64,000 bases of DNA from Enterococcus sp. 9D6_DIV0238. GTDB lineage: Bacteria > Bacillota > Bacilli > Lactobacillales > Enterococcaceae. The position numbers and the translations under genes were made by a program. The stretch is from assembly GCF_002174455.2 (NCBI RefSeq), contig NZ_CP147246.1:2582001-2646000 (forward strand), read 5' to 3'. The notes under the pieces were generated by a model. That model made no database searches, was not told where the DNA came from, and saw nothing but the letters and a program-made list of their open reading frames with translations. This document shows positions 53,180 through 61,385 of this stretch, one piece after another. Numbering within the stretch: the stretch's first letter is position 1; the number at the start of each line of letters is the position of its first letter.

Positions 53180-53842
53180 GTGGAGCCGATTTTAACAACA
53201 GAATCTCTTTTTTATGAATCTGATCAGCAGATGATCCTTCAGGATATTTCGATCATGATTGAATCAGGCAGTCATGTGACGATCACAGGCCCCTCCGGCA
53301 GTGGGAAAAGTACCTTATTAAAACTTTTGGCATCACTGCTGACGCCGACAAAAGGAAAAATCATTTTTGAAGGAGCGGACAGTTCGACTTTGCCGATCGA
53401 AGAATATCGTATGGCAGTCTCTTATTGTTTTCAACAACCATCATTATTTGGTGATACGGTAAAGGACAATTTTTTATTTCCTTATCAAATTCGTAAGAAG
53501 TCATTTGATGAAAAGCATGCGATAGAGCTTTTGGATGATATGCAGTTGAAACCAGATTATTTGAATAAGCCGATCAAAGAACTATCAGGTGGAGAGAAAC
53601 AACGCGTGGCATTGATTCGAAATGTGCTTTTTTTACCAAAGGTTTTATTACTCGATGAAGTGACAGCGGGGTTGGATCAACAGAGCAAAGAAATCGTCAA
53701 TCAGTGGCTGATGGCACTAAACTGTGAACGAAAAGTGACGTTGATCCGGGTCACTCATGATAATCAGGAAATAGCAAATGCGCAAAAGCTGATCCAAATC
53801 AAAGAGGGGCAGGTAGTGGAAAATGAATCTAGCAGTAAATAA
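53180..53842 (+). CDS. fetA: FetA-like ABC ATPase (iron export)
   Basis: A 220-residue ATPase starting at GTG. Walker A 'ITGPSGSGKSTLLKLLASL', Q-loop 'SYCFQQPSLFGDTVKDN', signature 'LSGGEKQRVALIRNVLF' and Walker B 'VLLLDEVTAGLDQQS'. The Asp/Glu-Val-Thr-Ala variant and the pairing with a YbbM-type permease are characteristic of FetA/YbbL, which exports iron and improves peroxide resistance in E. coli. It overlaps fetB by 20 bases. Confidence 0.85.
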   Translation: MEPILTTESLFYESDQQMILQDISIMIESGSHVTITGPSGSGKSTLLKLLASLLTPTKGKIIFEGADSSTLPIEEYRMAVSYCFQQPSLFGDTVKDNFLFPYQIRKKSFDEKHAIELLDDMQLKPDYLNKPIKELSGGEKQRVALIRNVLFLPKVLLLDEVTAGLDQQSKEIVNQWLMALNCERKVTLIRVTHDNQEIANAQKLIQIKEGQVVENESSSK

Positions 53843-54581
53843 TTTGTCGTTGACATTAGCGGCAGTTCTTGTGCTTGTTTCGATCGTTATTAGCTATAAA
53901 GAAAAACTTGGATTTACGAAGGATATTTTGATTAGTGTATTTCGGGCGATCATTCAATTAGTGATCGTTGGTTATTTACTTAAATATATTTTTCAAGTCA
54001 ACAATGTTTTTTTGACGTTGGCAATGACCGCAATTATTATTATCAATGCTTCTTTGAATGCTAAAAAACGTAATGGGCATTTAAAAAAAGGTTTTTGGAT
54101 TTCATTGATCGCCATTGCTTCGAGTACGATCATAACGATCGGTGTTTTGATTTTATCAGGTGCGATTCGCTTTATCCCTTCCCAAATCGTACCGATCAGC
54201 GGAATGATCGCCAGTAACTCGATGATTGCGATAGGTTTGTGCTATAGAAGCTTGGATCGTCTATTTCATGATCAAAGACAGGCTGTTCTAGAAAAACTTG
54301 CGTTAGGTGCTTCGATCAAATTAGCATCTATTACGATCGTCAAAGAAAGTATCCGTACGGGGATGGCACCGACCATCGATTCAGCTAAAACAGTGGGAAT
54401 CGTTAGTCTGCCGGGAATGATGTCTGGGTTGATTTTTGCAGGTGTCGATCCAGTACACGCGATTAAATATCAAATCATGGTGACCTTTATGTTGCTGTCT
54501 GCAACAAGTATTGGTTCAGTGATTGCAACTTATCTGGCGTATAAAGAATATTATAATGAGAGAAAACAATTGATCGTTTAA
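53823..54581 (+). CDS. fetB: FetB-like ABC permease (UPF0014, iron export)
   Basis: A 252-residue membrane protein with about seven hydrophobic segments. UPF0014 hallmarks are 'VFRAIIQLVIVGYLLKYIF', 'IVPISGMIASNSMIAIGL' and 'VGIVSLPGMMSGLIFAGVDP'. It pairs with the ATPase upstream. The exporter should lower cytosolic iron and thus peroxide damage, in keeping with the redox genes to its left; that link is inferred. Confidence 0.88.
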   Translation: MNLAVNNLSLTLAAVLVLVSIVISYKEKLGFTKDILISVFRAIIQLVIVGYLLKYIFQVNNVFLTLAMTAIIIINASLNAKKRNGHLKKGFWISLIAIASSTIITIGVLILSGAIRFIPSQIVPISGMIASNSMIAIGLCYRSLDRLFHDQRQAVLEKLALGASIKLASITIVKESIRTGMAPTIDSAKTVGIVSLPGMMSGLIFAGVDPVHAIKYQIMVTFMLLSATSIGSVIATYLAYKEYYNERKQLIV

Positions 54582-54607
54582 TAGATCGGATTTTTTACAG
54601 ATATCTG

Positions 54608-54658
54608 GATGTAGGGTATGACACAAAAAAATTTCTATTTGTGTGTTACATCTTTTTT
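54608..54658 (+). terminator. Terminator after fetB
   Basis: GATGTA and TGACACAAA pair with TTTGTGTGT and TACATC (one internal bulge), followed by seven T. Confidence 0.8.
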
Positions 54659-54681
54659 TGTGATGGTTTTTAAAATTAAAA

Positions 54682-54713
54682 GTCTAGACATTTATAAATT
54701 TTCCCTTTATAAT
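54682..54713 (+). promoter_or_regulatory. GH1 gene promoter with a GntR/HutC-type operator
   Basis: TAGACA (54685-54690), a 17-base spacer and TATAAT (54708-54713). The palindrome GTCTAGAC (54682-54689) overlaps the -35. The surrounding AAAAGT-x-TAGACATTTATAA recurs before the PTS gene (60448-60464, opposite strand) and a related GTATAGAC precedes gntR. Confidence 0.75.
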
Positions 54714-54757
54714 ATAGCTGAATGATTAATTATTAAATGAAAGCAGGTAATTTCATA

Positions 54758-56152
54758 GTGAAAACATTTAAAGAAGATTTTTGGTGGGGCGCAGCAACAT
54801 CAGGCCCGCAAAGTGAAGGAAGATTTAATAAAAAACATGCCAACATGTTTGATCATTGGTATGAGATCGAACCACAAGATTTTTATGATCAAGTGGGTCC
54901 GGATGTAACCTCAAATTTCTATAATAGTTTTAAAGAAGATATCGCAATGATGAAAAAAATTGGATTGAATAGTGTGAGAACATCGATCCAATGGACCCGT
55001 TTGATCGATGATTTTGAGACAGGTACAGTCGATGAAGACGGTGTTCGTTTCTATAATGAAGTGATCGATGCGTTTCTTGAAGCAGGAATTCGTCCGGTGA
55101 TGAATCTGCATCACTTTGATTTACCTGTGGAGCTTTATCACAAATACGGTGGTTGGGAATCAAAACATGTGGTTGATCTGTATGTAAAATTTGCAGAAAA
55201 ATGTTTTGAATTATTCGGTGATCGAGTGAAGGACTGGTTCACACATAATGAGCCGATCGTTGTAGTGGAAGGTGAATATTTACATCAATTCCATTATCCT
55301 AAAATCGTTGATGGTAAAAAAGCCGTACAAGTTGCCTATAATTTGAATTTAGCTTCTGCAAAAGCAGTTCAAGCTTTCAGAAGGTTAGGCCTACAAAATG
55401 AAGGTGGAAGAATCGGGATCATTCTTAATTTGACACCGACTTATCCAAGATCAGAAAATGCTGAAGATTTAGCCGCTGCTAATATTGCAGAGTTATTTAA
55501 CAATCGGATGTTTTTAGATACAGCTGTTCTCGGAGAATTTCCAAAAGAATTGGTGGAACTACTGCAAAAGGATGGCGTTCTTTGGGAAAGTACACCAGAA
55601 GAGTTAGTACTCATCAAAGAAAATACGATCGATGTGCTAGGGGTTAATTTTTATCATCCAAATCGTGTCAAAGCGCCAGACGTTGCACCAAATAGTGTGG
55701 GTGCCTGGTTGCCAAATCGTTATTTTGACGAATACAATATGCCTGGACGTCGAATGAATATCGACCGCGGCTGGGAAATTTATCCTAAAGCATTATATGA
55801 TATCGCGATCAATATTCGTGATAACTACAATAATATTCCTTGGTTTGTCTCTGAAAATGGGATGGGGATTTCAGGGGAAGAACGTTTCATGGATGAATCA
55901 GGCGTTGTCCAAGATGATTATCGTATCGATTTTATCCGCGAGCATTTAGAGTGGGTGCATCAAGGGATCGAAGAAGGATCAAATTGTTTTGGCTATCACT
56001 TATGGACACCGATCGACTGCTGGTCATGGGCAAATGCTTATAAAAATCGTTATGGTTTTATTTCAACAAATATCCATACACAAATCAAAACCATCAAAAA
56101 ATCAGGTCATTGGTTTAAACAAGTTGCTGAAACAAACAGCTTAAGCGATTAA
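54758..56152 (+). CDS. GH1 6-phospho-beta-glucosidase-like enzyme
   Basis: A 464-residue family 1 enzyme. The GTG at 54758 is preferred, with AGCAGGT upstream; an ATG at 54737 has no ribosome site. Acid/base Glu in 'DWFTHNEPIVV', nucleophile in 'WFVSENGMGIS'. The phosphate-binding loop reads 'SWANAYKNRYGF': Ser and Tyr are in place but the expected Lys is Asn, with a Lys one residue earlier. A PTS IIC gene with the same operator motif lies at 59123, so a phosphorylated beta-glucoside is the likely substrate. The regulator gene converges from the right. Confidence 0.85.
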   Translation: MKTFKEDFWWGAATSGPQSEGRFNKKHANMFDHWYEIEPQDFYDQVGPDVTSNFYNSFKEDIAMMKKIGLNSVRTSIQWTRLIDDFETGTVDEDGVRFYNEVIDAFLEAGIRPVMNLHHFDLPVELYHKYGGWESKHVVDLYVKFAEKCFELFGDRVKDWFTHNEPIVVVEGEYLHQFHYPKIVDGKKAVQVAYNLNLASAKAVQAFRRLGLQNEGGRIGIILNLTPTYPRSENAEDLAAANIAELFNNRMFLDTAVLGEFPKELVELLQKDGVLWESTPEELVLIKENTIDVLGVNFYHPNRVKAPDVAPNSVGAWLPNRYFDEYNMPGRRMNIDRGWEIYPKALYDIAINIRDNYNNIPWFVSENGMGISGEERFMDESGVVQDDYRIDFIREHLEWVHQGIEEGSNCFGYHLWTPIDCWSWANAYKNRYGFISTNIHTQIKTIKKSGHWFKQVAETNSLSD

Positions 56153-56160
56153 AGAATAAA

Positions 56161-56478
56161 AGAGAGCGAAACAAAACTGATTTTTAGTTTTGTTTCGCTC
56201 TTTAAATCTGAATAAACGGCGAGAAAAAAGCAGCTACTACGCTACGCTTCGAGCACATCAGCTAACGCATACAGTTTCACTATTGTTCCAAGAACAAAGT
56301 GAAGCTAGCAAAATTCTAAGTGCTAAAGCACTAAGAGTTGAAGGCTTCGGAAATAAGCCGAAATTGCTGTAAAACACAACGTGGAACGAGTTGATGCTTT
56401 CTCGTCAAAGACTCGTCGCAGATAAACAGTATTGCACAGTACCTACTTGGTTATCGGACCTAGCCGCTTTTTGTCTAG
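56161..56478 (-). repeat. Dispersed intergenic repeat, copy B (inverted relative to copy A)
   Basis: On the plus strand it begins with the terminator stem GAGAGCGAAACAAAACT/AGTTTTGTTTCGCTC and ends with a second hairpin (GACCTAG with CTAGGTC). Segments 56303-56363 and 56390-56429 match copy A in reverse complement. It occupies the whole gap between the GH1 stop at 56152 and the converging gntR stop at 56487; the two hairpins can terminate both genes. Confidence 0.85.
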
Positions 56479-56486
56479 GTCTCTTT

Positions 56487-57209
56487 TTAATTATAATCTA
56501 CATTTAAAATAGAATACCCGCGCTGATCATATCGATTCCGGCTGCACGAGAACTCGATCGGTCGTCCATTTTTTAGATAAACGACTTGCTGTACTTCAAG
56601 AACAGGATCATCTATTTTACAATTCAAATAATTTTGGTCATACTCATCAGATTTACTGGCCTGAATATTTCGATAAGCACCGGCAAAGTTTAAGGATAAT
56701 TCCTCCTTAACGTATGTGTAGATCGATTTTTTCAATATATCTGTTGTTAAGCCCGGCACTAGATCACAGGGCATATAAGTATGCTCTAGAATGAATGGTT
56801 CATTTTCAAGAATACGTAAACGGATGATCTTATAAACAGGTTGTTCCTCTGAAATCGCCAGACGTTCTTGGACTTCCTGAGTTGGAAACTCGACTTCGAA
56901 TAAAATCACCTGACTTTTAAGATCCTTATGGCGCTCATCCATTTGTTTACTAAGTCCGCCATATTCATTTGCTGGAGAAGTGTCTTTGTCCCAAAATGAG
57001 CGATTCAATACTTTCGTTCCAGAACCTCTTTGAGAGTATAGCAGACCTTCCATTACTAAAATGCCGATGGCTTTTTTGACAGTCATACGACTGACACCAA
57101 ATTCCTTTACTAGATCTGTTTGATTTGGTAAAAGAGTGTCTGCTTTATAGACATTATTTTTGATTCTTTCACGGATCGTATCTGCAATTTCTTCGTATTT
57201 TGGCTTCAT
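56487..57209 (-). CDS. GntR/HutC-family regulator with UTRA sensor domain
   Basis: A 240-residue repressor. Winged helix at about 1-70 ('LVKEFGVSRMTVKKAIGILV' with 'GLLYSQRGSGTKVL'), then the UTRA effector domain (about 95-235: 'VYKIIRLRILENEPFILEHT' and 'PIEFSCSRNRYDQRGYSI'). UTRA proteins sense phosphorylated sugars or small acids. GTATAGAC lies in its own promoter (57252-57259) and related sites lie before the GH1 and PTS genes, so it probably controls all three and itself. Confidence 0.88.
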   Translation of the reverse strand: MKPKYEEIADTIRERIKNNVYKADTLLPNQTDLVKEFGVSRMTVKKAIGILVMEGLLYSQRGSGTKVLNRSFWDKDTSPANEYGGLSKQMDERHKDLKSQVILFEVEFPTQEVQERLAISEEQPVYKIIRLRILENEPFILEHTYMPCDLVPGLTTDILKKSIYTYVKEELSLNFAGAYRNIQASKSDEYDQNYLNCKIDDPVLEVQQVVYLKNGRPIEFSCSRNRYDQRGYSILNVDYN

Positions 57210-57233
57210 TATTTCACTACCTCCTACTCTGTA

Positions 57234-57262
57234 TTGTACCTGATTATGAATGTATAGACAAT
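57234..57262 (-). promoter_or_regulatory. gntR promoter with its operator
   Basis: On the minus strand TTGTCT (complement of 57257-57262), 17 bases and TACAAT (complement of 57234-57239) form the promoter. GTATAGAC (57252-57259) overlaps the -35, the same layout as at the GH1 and PTS promoters, consistent with autoregulation. Confidence 0.65.
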
Positions 57263-57324
57263 TGTAATAAAGTGAAACTAAATCGATTTGTTTGAATGAT
57301 GTGCAAAAAAAATTATATAAATCC

Positions 57325-57353
57325 TTGACAATAAAAAAATGAATTGCTATAGT
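57325..57353 (+). promoter_or_regulatory. adcA promoter
   Basis: TTGACA (57325-57330), a 17-base spacer and TATAGT (57348-57353), near-consensus for sigma-A. Confidence 0.8.
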
Positions 57354-57364
57354 ATCGAATGTCT

Positions 57365-57385
57365 AAATCGTAATTATTACGTTTT
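57365..57385 (+). promoter_or_regulatory. Zur box
   Basis: AAATCGTAAT-T-ATTACGTTTT matches the Firmicute Zur consensus AAATCGTAAT-N-ATTACGATTT with the core palindrome CGTAAT-N-ATTACG intact. It lies just after the -10, over the start region, so zinc-loaded Zur would block adcA. Confidence 0.8.
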
Positions 57386-57451
57386 GATTTGCGCAAATCG
57401 AAATAAGACAAAGAAGCGAAAGCATTCATTCTAGAATCAAGGGGAAAATAA

Positions 57452-58969
57452 ATGAAAAAAAATCTAAAAACAATCATTTGGAGCGTCCTTTTTTTAGTAG
57501 GGATTTTAACAGCATGCACGACTCCTAGCGTTCAGGATAAAACTGATAGCGAAGATAAGGAGCTTACGATCGTAACCTCTTTTTATCCTATGTATGAATT
57601 TACAAGAAATATCGTTGACGATGCTGGAGACGTTTCGCTGATGATTCCAGCAGGAACAGAGGCACATGATTATGAACCTTCCGCCAAAGAAATTGCTAAG
57701 CTACAAGATGCCGATGCGTTTATTTATCTTAGTGAGTACATGGAAACCTGGGTTCCAAAAACAGAGAAATCTTTAAAAAATGTCAATAGTATCAAAGCTA
57801 CTGAAGGAATGCTCTTACTTCCAGGGACAGAAGATCATGATCATGGATCACAAGAAAGCCATGACGGACATTCTCACGATTACGATCCTCATATTTGGCT
57901 GAGCCCATATCGCGCAATCCAGGCAGTAGAAAAAATCAGAGATGGTTTGATTGAACAGTTTCCAGAACAAACGACTGTTTTTAATAAGAATGCTGCTGCT
58001 TACATTTCAGAACTAACAGCCCTTCATCAAGACTTTGAAGAAAAGCTATCAGCAGCGAAACAGAAAAATTTTATTACTCAACATACAGCTTTTTCATATT
58101 TGGCATTGGATTATGGATTAAAACAATTACCGATTGCAGGGATTTCGCCAGATCAAGAGCCACAGCCTTCAAGGCTGGCAGAATTAAAAAAAATAGTCGA
58201 CGAAACAGGTATCAAATATATTTATTTTGAAGAAAATGCTAATGACCGTGTCGCAAAAACATTGGCGAGTGAAGCAAATGTAGACCTTCTCGTACTCAAT
58301 CCGCTTGAGGGGTTGACGCAAAAAGATATGGATACGGGCAAAACCTATATCAGTGTAATGAAGGAAAATTTAAGTGCATTAACAAAGTCAACTGACACAA
58401 CGCCTAAAAAGGAACTGACTGCTTCTGCTACAGAGAAAACGGTCTATAATGGCTATTTTGAAGATGAACAAGTGAAAGACCGTGAACTGTCAGACTATGC
58501 TGGGAACTGGCAATCTGTTTATCCCTATTTAGAAGAAGGAACCTTTGATCAAGTTTTTGATTATAAAGCAAAATTGACTCAAAAAATGTCTGCCTCAGAA
58601 TACAAAGAGTATTATCGCCATGGCTACCAAACAGATGTAGATCAAATCGACATTACTGAAAATACAATGACGTTTGTGGTAGGCAAGAAAGAATATAAAG
58701 CGAATTATACTTATGCTGGAAAGCAAATTTTGACCTATGAAGCAGGGAATCGCGGGGTACGCTTTCTATTTGAAACCACTGAAGATACACCTTACAAATA
58801 TGTCCAATTTTCTGATCATGGAATAGCACCTAACAAAGCGGCACATTTCCATATCTATTTTGGCAATGACAGTCAAGAAAATCTGCTGAAGCAAATGGAC
58901 AATTGGCCGACCTACTATCCTGAGACGATGACAGGATTTGAAATAGCACAAGAAATGCTAGCTCATTGA
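57452..58969 (+). CDS. adcA: Zinc-binding lipoprotein AdcA with C-terminal ZinT domain
   Basis: A 505-residue zinc ABC binding protein. Signal peptide with lipobox ILTAC (Cys22). The N-terminal ZnuA-like domain has metal ligands in 'AHDYEPSAKE', 'YDPHIWLSPYRA' and 'ITQHTAFSYLA', and a His-rich loop (about 128-145, 'DHDHGSQESHDGHSHDYD'). The C-terminal ZinT/YodA domain (about 325-505) ends in 'GIAPNKAAHFHIYFGND', another zinc site. No permease or ATPase gene is adjacent, so it must serve an AdcBC transporter encoded elsewhere. Zur control is indicated by the box upstream. Confidence 0.93.
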   Translation: MKKNLKTIIWSVLFLVGILTACTTPSVQDKTDSEDKELTIVTSFYPMYEFTRNIVDDAGDVSLMIPAGTEAHDYEPSAKEIAKLQDADAFIYLSEYMETWVPKTEKSLKNVNSIKATEGMLLLPGTEDHDHGSQESHDGHSHDYDPHIWLSPYRAIQAVEKIRDGLIEQFPEQTTVFNKNAAAYISELTALHQDFEEKLSAAKQKNFITQHTAFSYLALDYGLKQLPIAGISPDQEPQPSRLAELKKIVDETGIKYIYFEENANDRVAKTLASEANVDLLVLNPLEGLTQKDMDTGKTYISVMKENLSALTKSTDTTPKKELTASATEKTVYNGYFEDEQVKDRELSDYAGNWQSVYPYLEEGTFDQVFDYKAKLTQKMSASEYKEYYRHGYQTDVDQIDITENTMTFVVGKKEYKANYTYAGKQILTYEAGNRGVRFLFETTEDTPYKYVQFSDHGIAPNKAAHFHIYFGNDSQENLLKQMDNWPTYYPETMTGFEIAQEMLAH

Positions 58970-58992
58970 GCTTAACTATAAAATAGAAAAGT

Positions 58993-59112
58993 GAGAGCGA
59001 GACAAAACTAAAAATCAGTTTTGTTTCGCTCTCTAAATAGGAATGAACGCCGAGACAAGAAGCAACTGCTTCGATCACATCAGCCAACGCATACAGCTTC
59101 ACTTTGTGACCA
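58993..59112 (-). repeat. Dispersed intergenic repeat, copy D (short form)
   Basis: It starts with the terminator stem GAGAGCGAGACAAAACT/AGTTTTGTTTCGCTCTC and continues through CGCCGAGA, CTTCGATCACATCAGC and CAACGCATACAGCTTCACT, in the same order as copy B. It fills the gap between adcA and the converging PTS gene and stops 11 bases before the latter's stop codon. Confidence 0.8.
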
Positions 59113-59122
59113 TAAGAATAAA

Positions 59123-60385
59123 TTAACTTAGTTTCTCTTTATCTAAAATACGTAAGAATGGATACCAGATGAAGCCGACGATCAGCATGTCTACAAGCTG
59201 CAGTAAACCGCCTAAAATAGAGTTTGTAGCTAACATACCGCTAAAGAAGATCGGTACAGTCCAAGGGACAGAAACCCCCGTTGGCGGTGGTACGATGCCT
59301 GCTGCCATGATCAGATAGTTAAAGACTGTGACGATCAAAGGCGCGATGACCCATGGAATTAGAATCGTTGCATTCAATACGATCGGTAAACCAAAAATAG
59401 CAGGTTCGTTTACGTTAAAAATACCAGGTGCTAAACTTAAACGGCCGATATCACGATATTGTTTTTTCTTCATGATAAATGCCATGATCAACACAACGGC
59501 TAAGGTCATACCAGAACCGCCAAGCCCCACAGTAAAAGTTTCCATAAAAGGTTTGGTAATGATATGAGGCAGATCTTGCCCTGCTTTATATGCTTCTAAG
59601 TTATCCAGCATCAATGTATTCCAAATTGGGTCCATCACAGAGTTGACGATGATTTGACCATGTAAACCAAAGAACCATAAAAATTGTACAAAGAACAATG
59701 CAATCAGTGTTGCTGGCAAGCTGCTGCCTAGACCAACAAGTGGTTTTTGGATGATTTCATACACGACATCATGAAGATTCGTATTAAATAGACCAGTCAC
59801 AGCGGCATTTAAGAATAAGAAAACAGAAAGAGTCAAAATAGCTGGAATCAATGCGGCAAAAGATTTTGCAACTGCTGGGGGAACCCCATCAGGCATTTTT
59901 ATTTGCCAGCCTTTTTTTGTGATCCGGCAATAGATTTCAGCAGCTAAAAATGCTGCGATCATCCCAATAAACATACCTTTAGCGCCTAAACGGTCTAAAG
60001 ATAAAACACCAGAAACTTCTACACCTTCAGCTGTTGTCATCATAAAAGGCGTCAATAATAGGAAACTTGCGAAGGAAACAGCACCTCCGAAAATACCTTC
60101 AACATCGTAAGATTTTGATAAATAATAGCCAATACCGAATGTGACAAACACGGACATAATACTCATTGTGGCATTTTGTCCATTACCGAATAATGAAGAT
60201 AATGTGCCTTTCGTTGCATCGCTGAAAAACGGTAAATTATTGATCACAACGATGATCGAACCAAACATTGTTAAAGGGAAAGACAGCATAAACGCATCTC
60301 TAAGTACAGACAGGTAACGGTTTTGCCCAAGCTTGTTAGCCAAAGGCATAATTTTTTCAGCAAGAGAATCCATAAAACCATTCAC
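59123..60385 (-). CDS. PTS system EIIC component, cellobiose/lactose family
   Basis: A 420-residue membrane channel of the Lac family. The GTG at 60385 gives the standard N-terminus (MNGFMDSLAEKIMPLANKLG) with AAGGA 11 bases upstream; a GTG three codons earlier is nearly on top of that site. Hallmarks include 'FGLHGQIIVNSVMDPIWNT' and 'NVNEPAIFGLPIVLNATILI' in the substrate domain. EIIA and EIIB are not adjacent and must come from elsewhere. The operator motif shared with the GH1 gene suggests it delivers the phosphorylated beta-glucoside that enzyme cleaves. Confidence 0.9.
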   Translation of the reverse strand: MNGFMDSLAEKIMPLANKLGQNRYLSVLRDAFMLSFPLTMFGSIIVVINNLPFFSDATKGTLSSLFGNGQNATMSIMSVFVTFGIGYYLSKSYDVEGIFGGAVSFASFLLLTPFMMTTAEGVEVSGVLSLDRLGAKGMFIGMIAAFLAAEIYCRITKKGWQIKMPDGVPPAVAKSFAALIPAILTLSVFLFLNAAVTGLFNTNLHDVVYEIIQKPLVGLGSSLPATLIALFFVQFLWFFGLHGQIIVNSVMDPIWNTLMLDNLEAYKAGQDLPHIITKPFMETFTVGLGGSGMTLAVVLIMAFIMKKKQYRDIGRLSLAPGIFNVNEPAIFGLPIVLNATILIPWVIAPLIVTVFNYLIMAAGIVPPPTGVSVPWTVPIFFSGMLATNSILGGLLQLVDMLIVGFIWYPFLRILDKEKLS

Positions 60386-60410
60386 GAAAATCACGATCCT
60401 TTATCATAAA

Positions 60411-60428
60411 TTTGTAATCGATTACAAA
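60411..60428 (-). promoter_or_regulatory. cre-like perfect palindrome before the PTS gene
   Basis: TTTGTAATCGATTACAAA is an 18-base perfect palindrome and fits the cre pattern WTGNAANCGNWNNCAW. It lies just downstream of the PTS promoter -10, where CcpA binding would block transcription. A LacI-type repressor is the alternative. Confidence 0.65.
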
Positions 60429-60431
60429 AAT

Positions 60432-60464
60432 AATATACCATCTTTAATTATAAATGTCTATACT
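60432..60464 (-). promoter_or_regulatory. PTS promoter with a GntR/HutC-type operator
   Basis: On the minus strand TAGACA (complement of 60455-60460), 17 bases and TATATT (complement of 60432-60437). AAAAGTATAGACATTTATAA covers the -35 and nearly equals the site before the GH1 gene. Confidence 0.7.
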
Positions 60465-60500
60465 TTTATATTTTTAAATCTGGTTTTATTTTGAGAGTAA

Positions 60501-60540
60501 AAAAATAGAGCAAACATCCAAATGTCTGCTCTATTTTTTA
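60501..60540. terminator. Bidirectional terminator after the TPM gene
   Basis: AAATAGAGCA and CA pair with TG and TGCTCTATTT, with an A run on the left and a T run on the right. It would end the minus-strand lemA-TPM transcript. Confidence 0.85.
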
Positions 60541-60560
60541 TTCATTTTATACTCAACAGT

Positions 60561-61379
60561 CTAAATACTAGCACCGCCGCCGCCGGATGAACCACCACCG
60601 CCAGAGAAACCTCCTCCGCCGAAGCCGCCACCGCCTCTTGATGAACCTCCGCCGAAGCCGCCGCCATAACCGCCACCGCCCCAATACCAAGGACCGCCGC
60701 GTCTACCGCGACCACCACGTCCGCCGGAACCAAAGATTGCTATCAAGATGATAATCACTACGATCCCAAAAGAGAAAAAGTCGGGAATACCAGAATCAGC
60801 CGCAGTTACTTGATCCAGCTCATCTTCTGACAGAGCATTTTCGTCTGCTGGATAATCATAATGCTTATCGATCAAAGTCGTAACAGCATTGAATGTATAT
60901 TGTAATCCTTTGTTGATCGCAGCTGGATCGTTCGATTTTAAATCATCTTTTGCCTGCTGCAGAATATTTCCCGCAAGGCTATCTGTTATCACATCTTCTA
61001 ACCCATATCCTACCTCGATGCGGACATTTCGTTCGCCATCATTAACAGCGTAAAGAATCAAAATCCCATTGTTTTCTTTTTGATTACCGATTTTCCATTT
61101 TTGGAAAAGATCAGGCGCATAGCTATCGATGCTATCACCATCCGTTGAATCGATAACGGCTAAAACAACTTGGGGAGCCTCAGCTTTGTCCCTGTACACT
61201 GCTCCTTTTCGATCAACTAAGTTTTTTGTTGTTTCATCAAGAATACCCGGCTGATCTAAATAGAAATGACTAGGTGCTGCTGGCAGCTCTTTTGCAAAAG
61301 CCGGCAATTGAAAGCCGGCAAAAATGGTGACAAGGAAAAGAATAACACTGATGAAAAGGCCTCGTCTATTTGTAGTCAT
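60561..61379 (-). CDS. TPM-domain membrane protein (YgcG-like)
   Basis: A 272-residue protein with an N-terminal signal peptide ('GLFISVILFLVTIFAGFQLP'), a TPM domain (about 40-165, with 'YLDQPGILDETTKNLVDRKG', 'GILILYAVNDGERNVRIEVG' and 'YGLEDVITDSLAGNIL'), one membrane helix ('FFSFGIVVIIILIAIFG', about 203-219), and a Gly/Ser-rich cytoplasmic or surface tail. This arrangement and the coupling with lemA (7 bases upstream) are standard in Firmicutes. Function is not established; roles in membrane stress or protein repair are proposed for relatives. Confidence 0.88.
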   Translation of the reverse strand: MTTNRRGLFISVILFLVTIFAGFQLPAFAKELPAAPSHFYLDQPGILDETTKNLVDRKGAVYRDKAEAPQVVLAVIDSTDGDSIDSYAPDLFQKWKIGNQKENNGILILYAVNDGERNVRIEVGYGLEDVITDSLAGNILQQAKDDLKSNDPAAINKGLQYTFNAVTTLIDKHYDYPADENALSEDELDQVTAADSGIPDFFSFGIVVIIILIAIFGSGGRGGRGRRGGPWYWGGGGYGGGFGGGSSRGGGGFGGGGFSGGGGSSGGGGASI

Positions 61380-61385
61380 TTAGTT

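Noticed and set aside
60542..60733. Ala/Val-rich open frame opposite the TPM gene tail
   Set aside because: It is the low-complexity shadow of the Gly/Ser-rich tail of the TPM protein.
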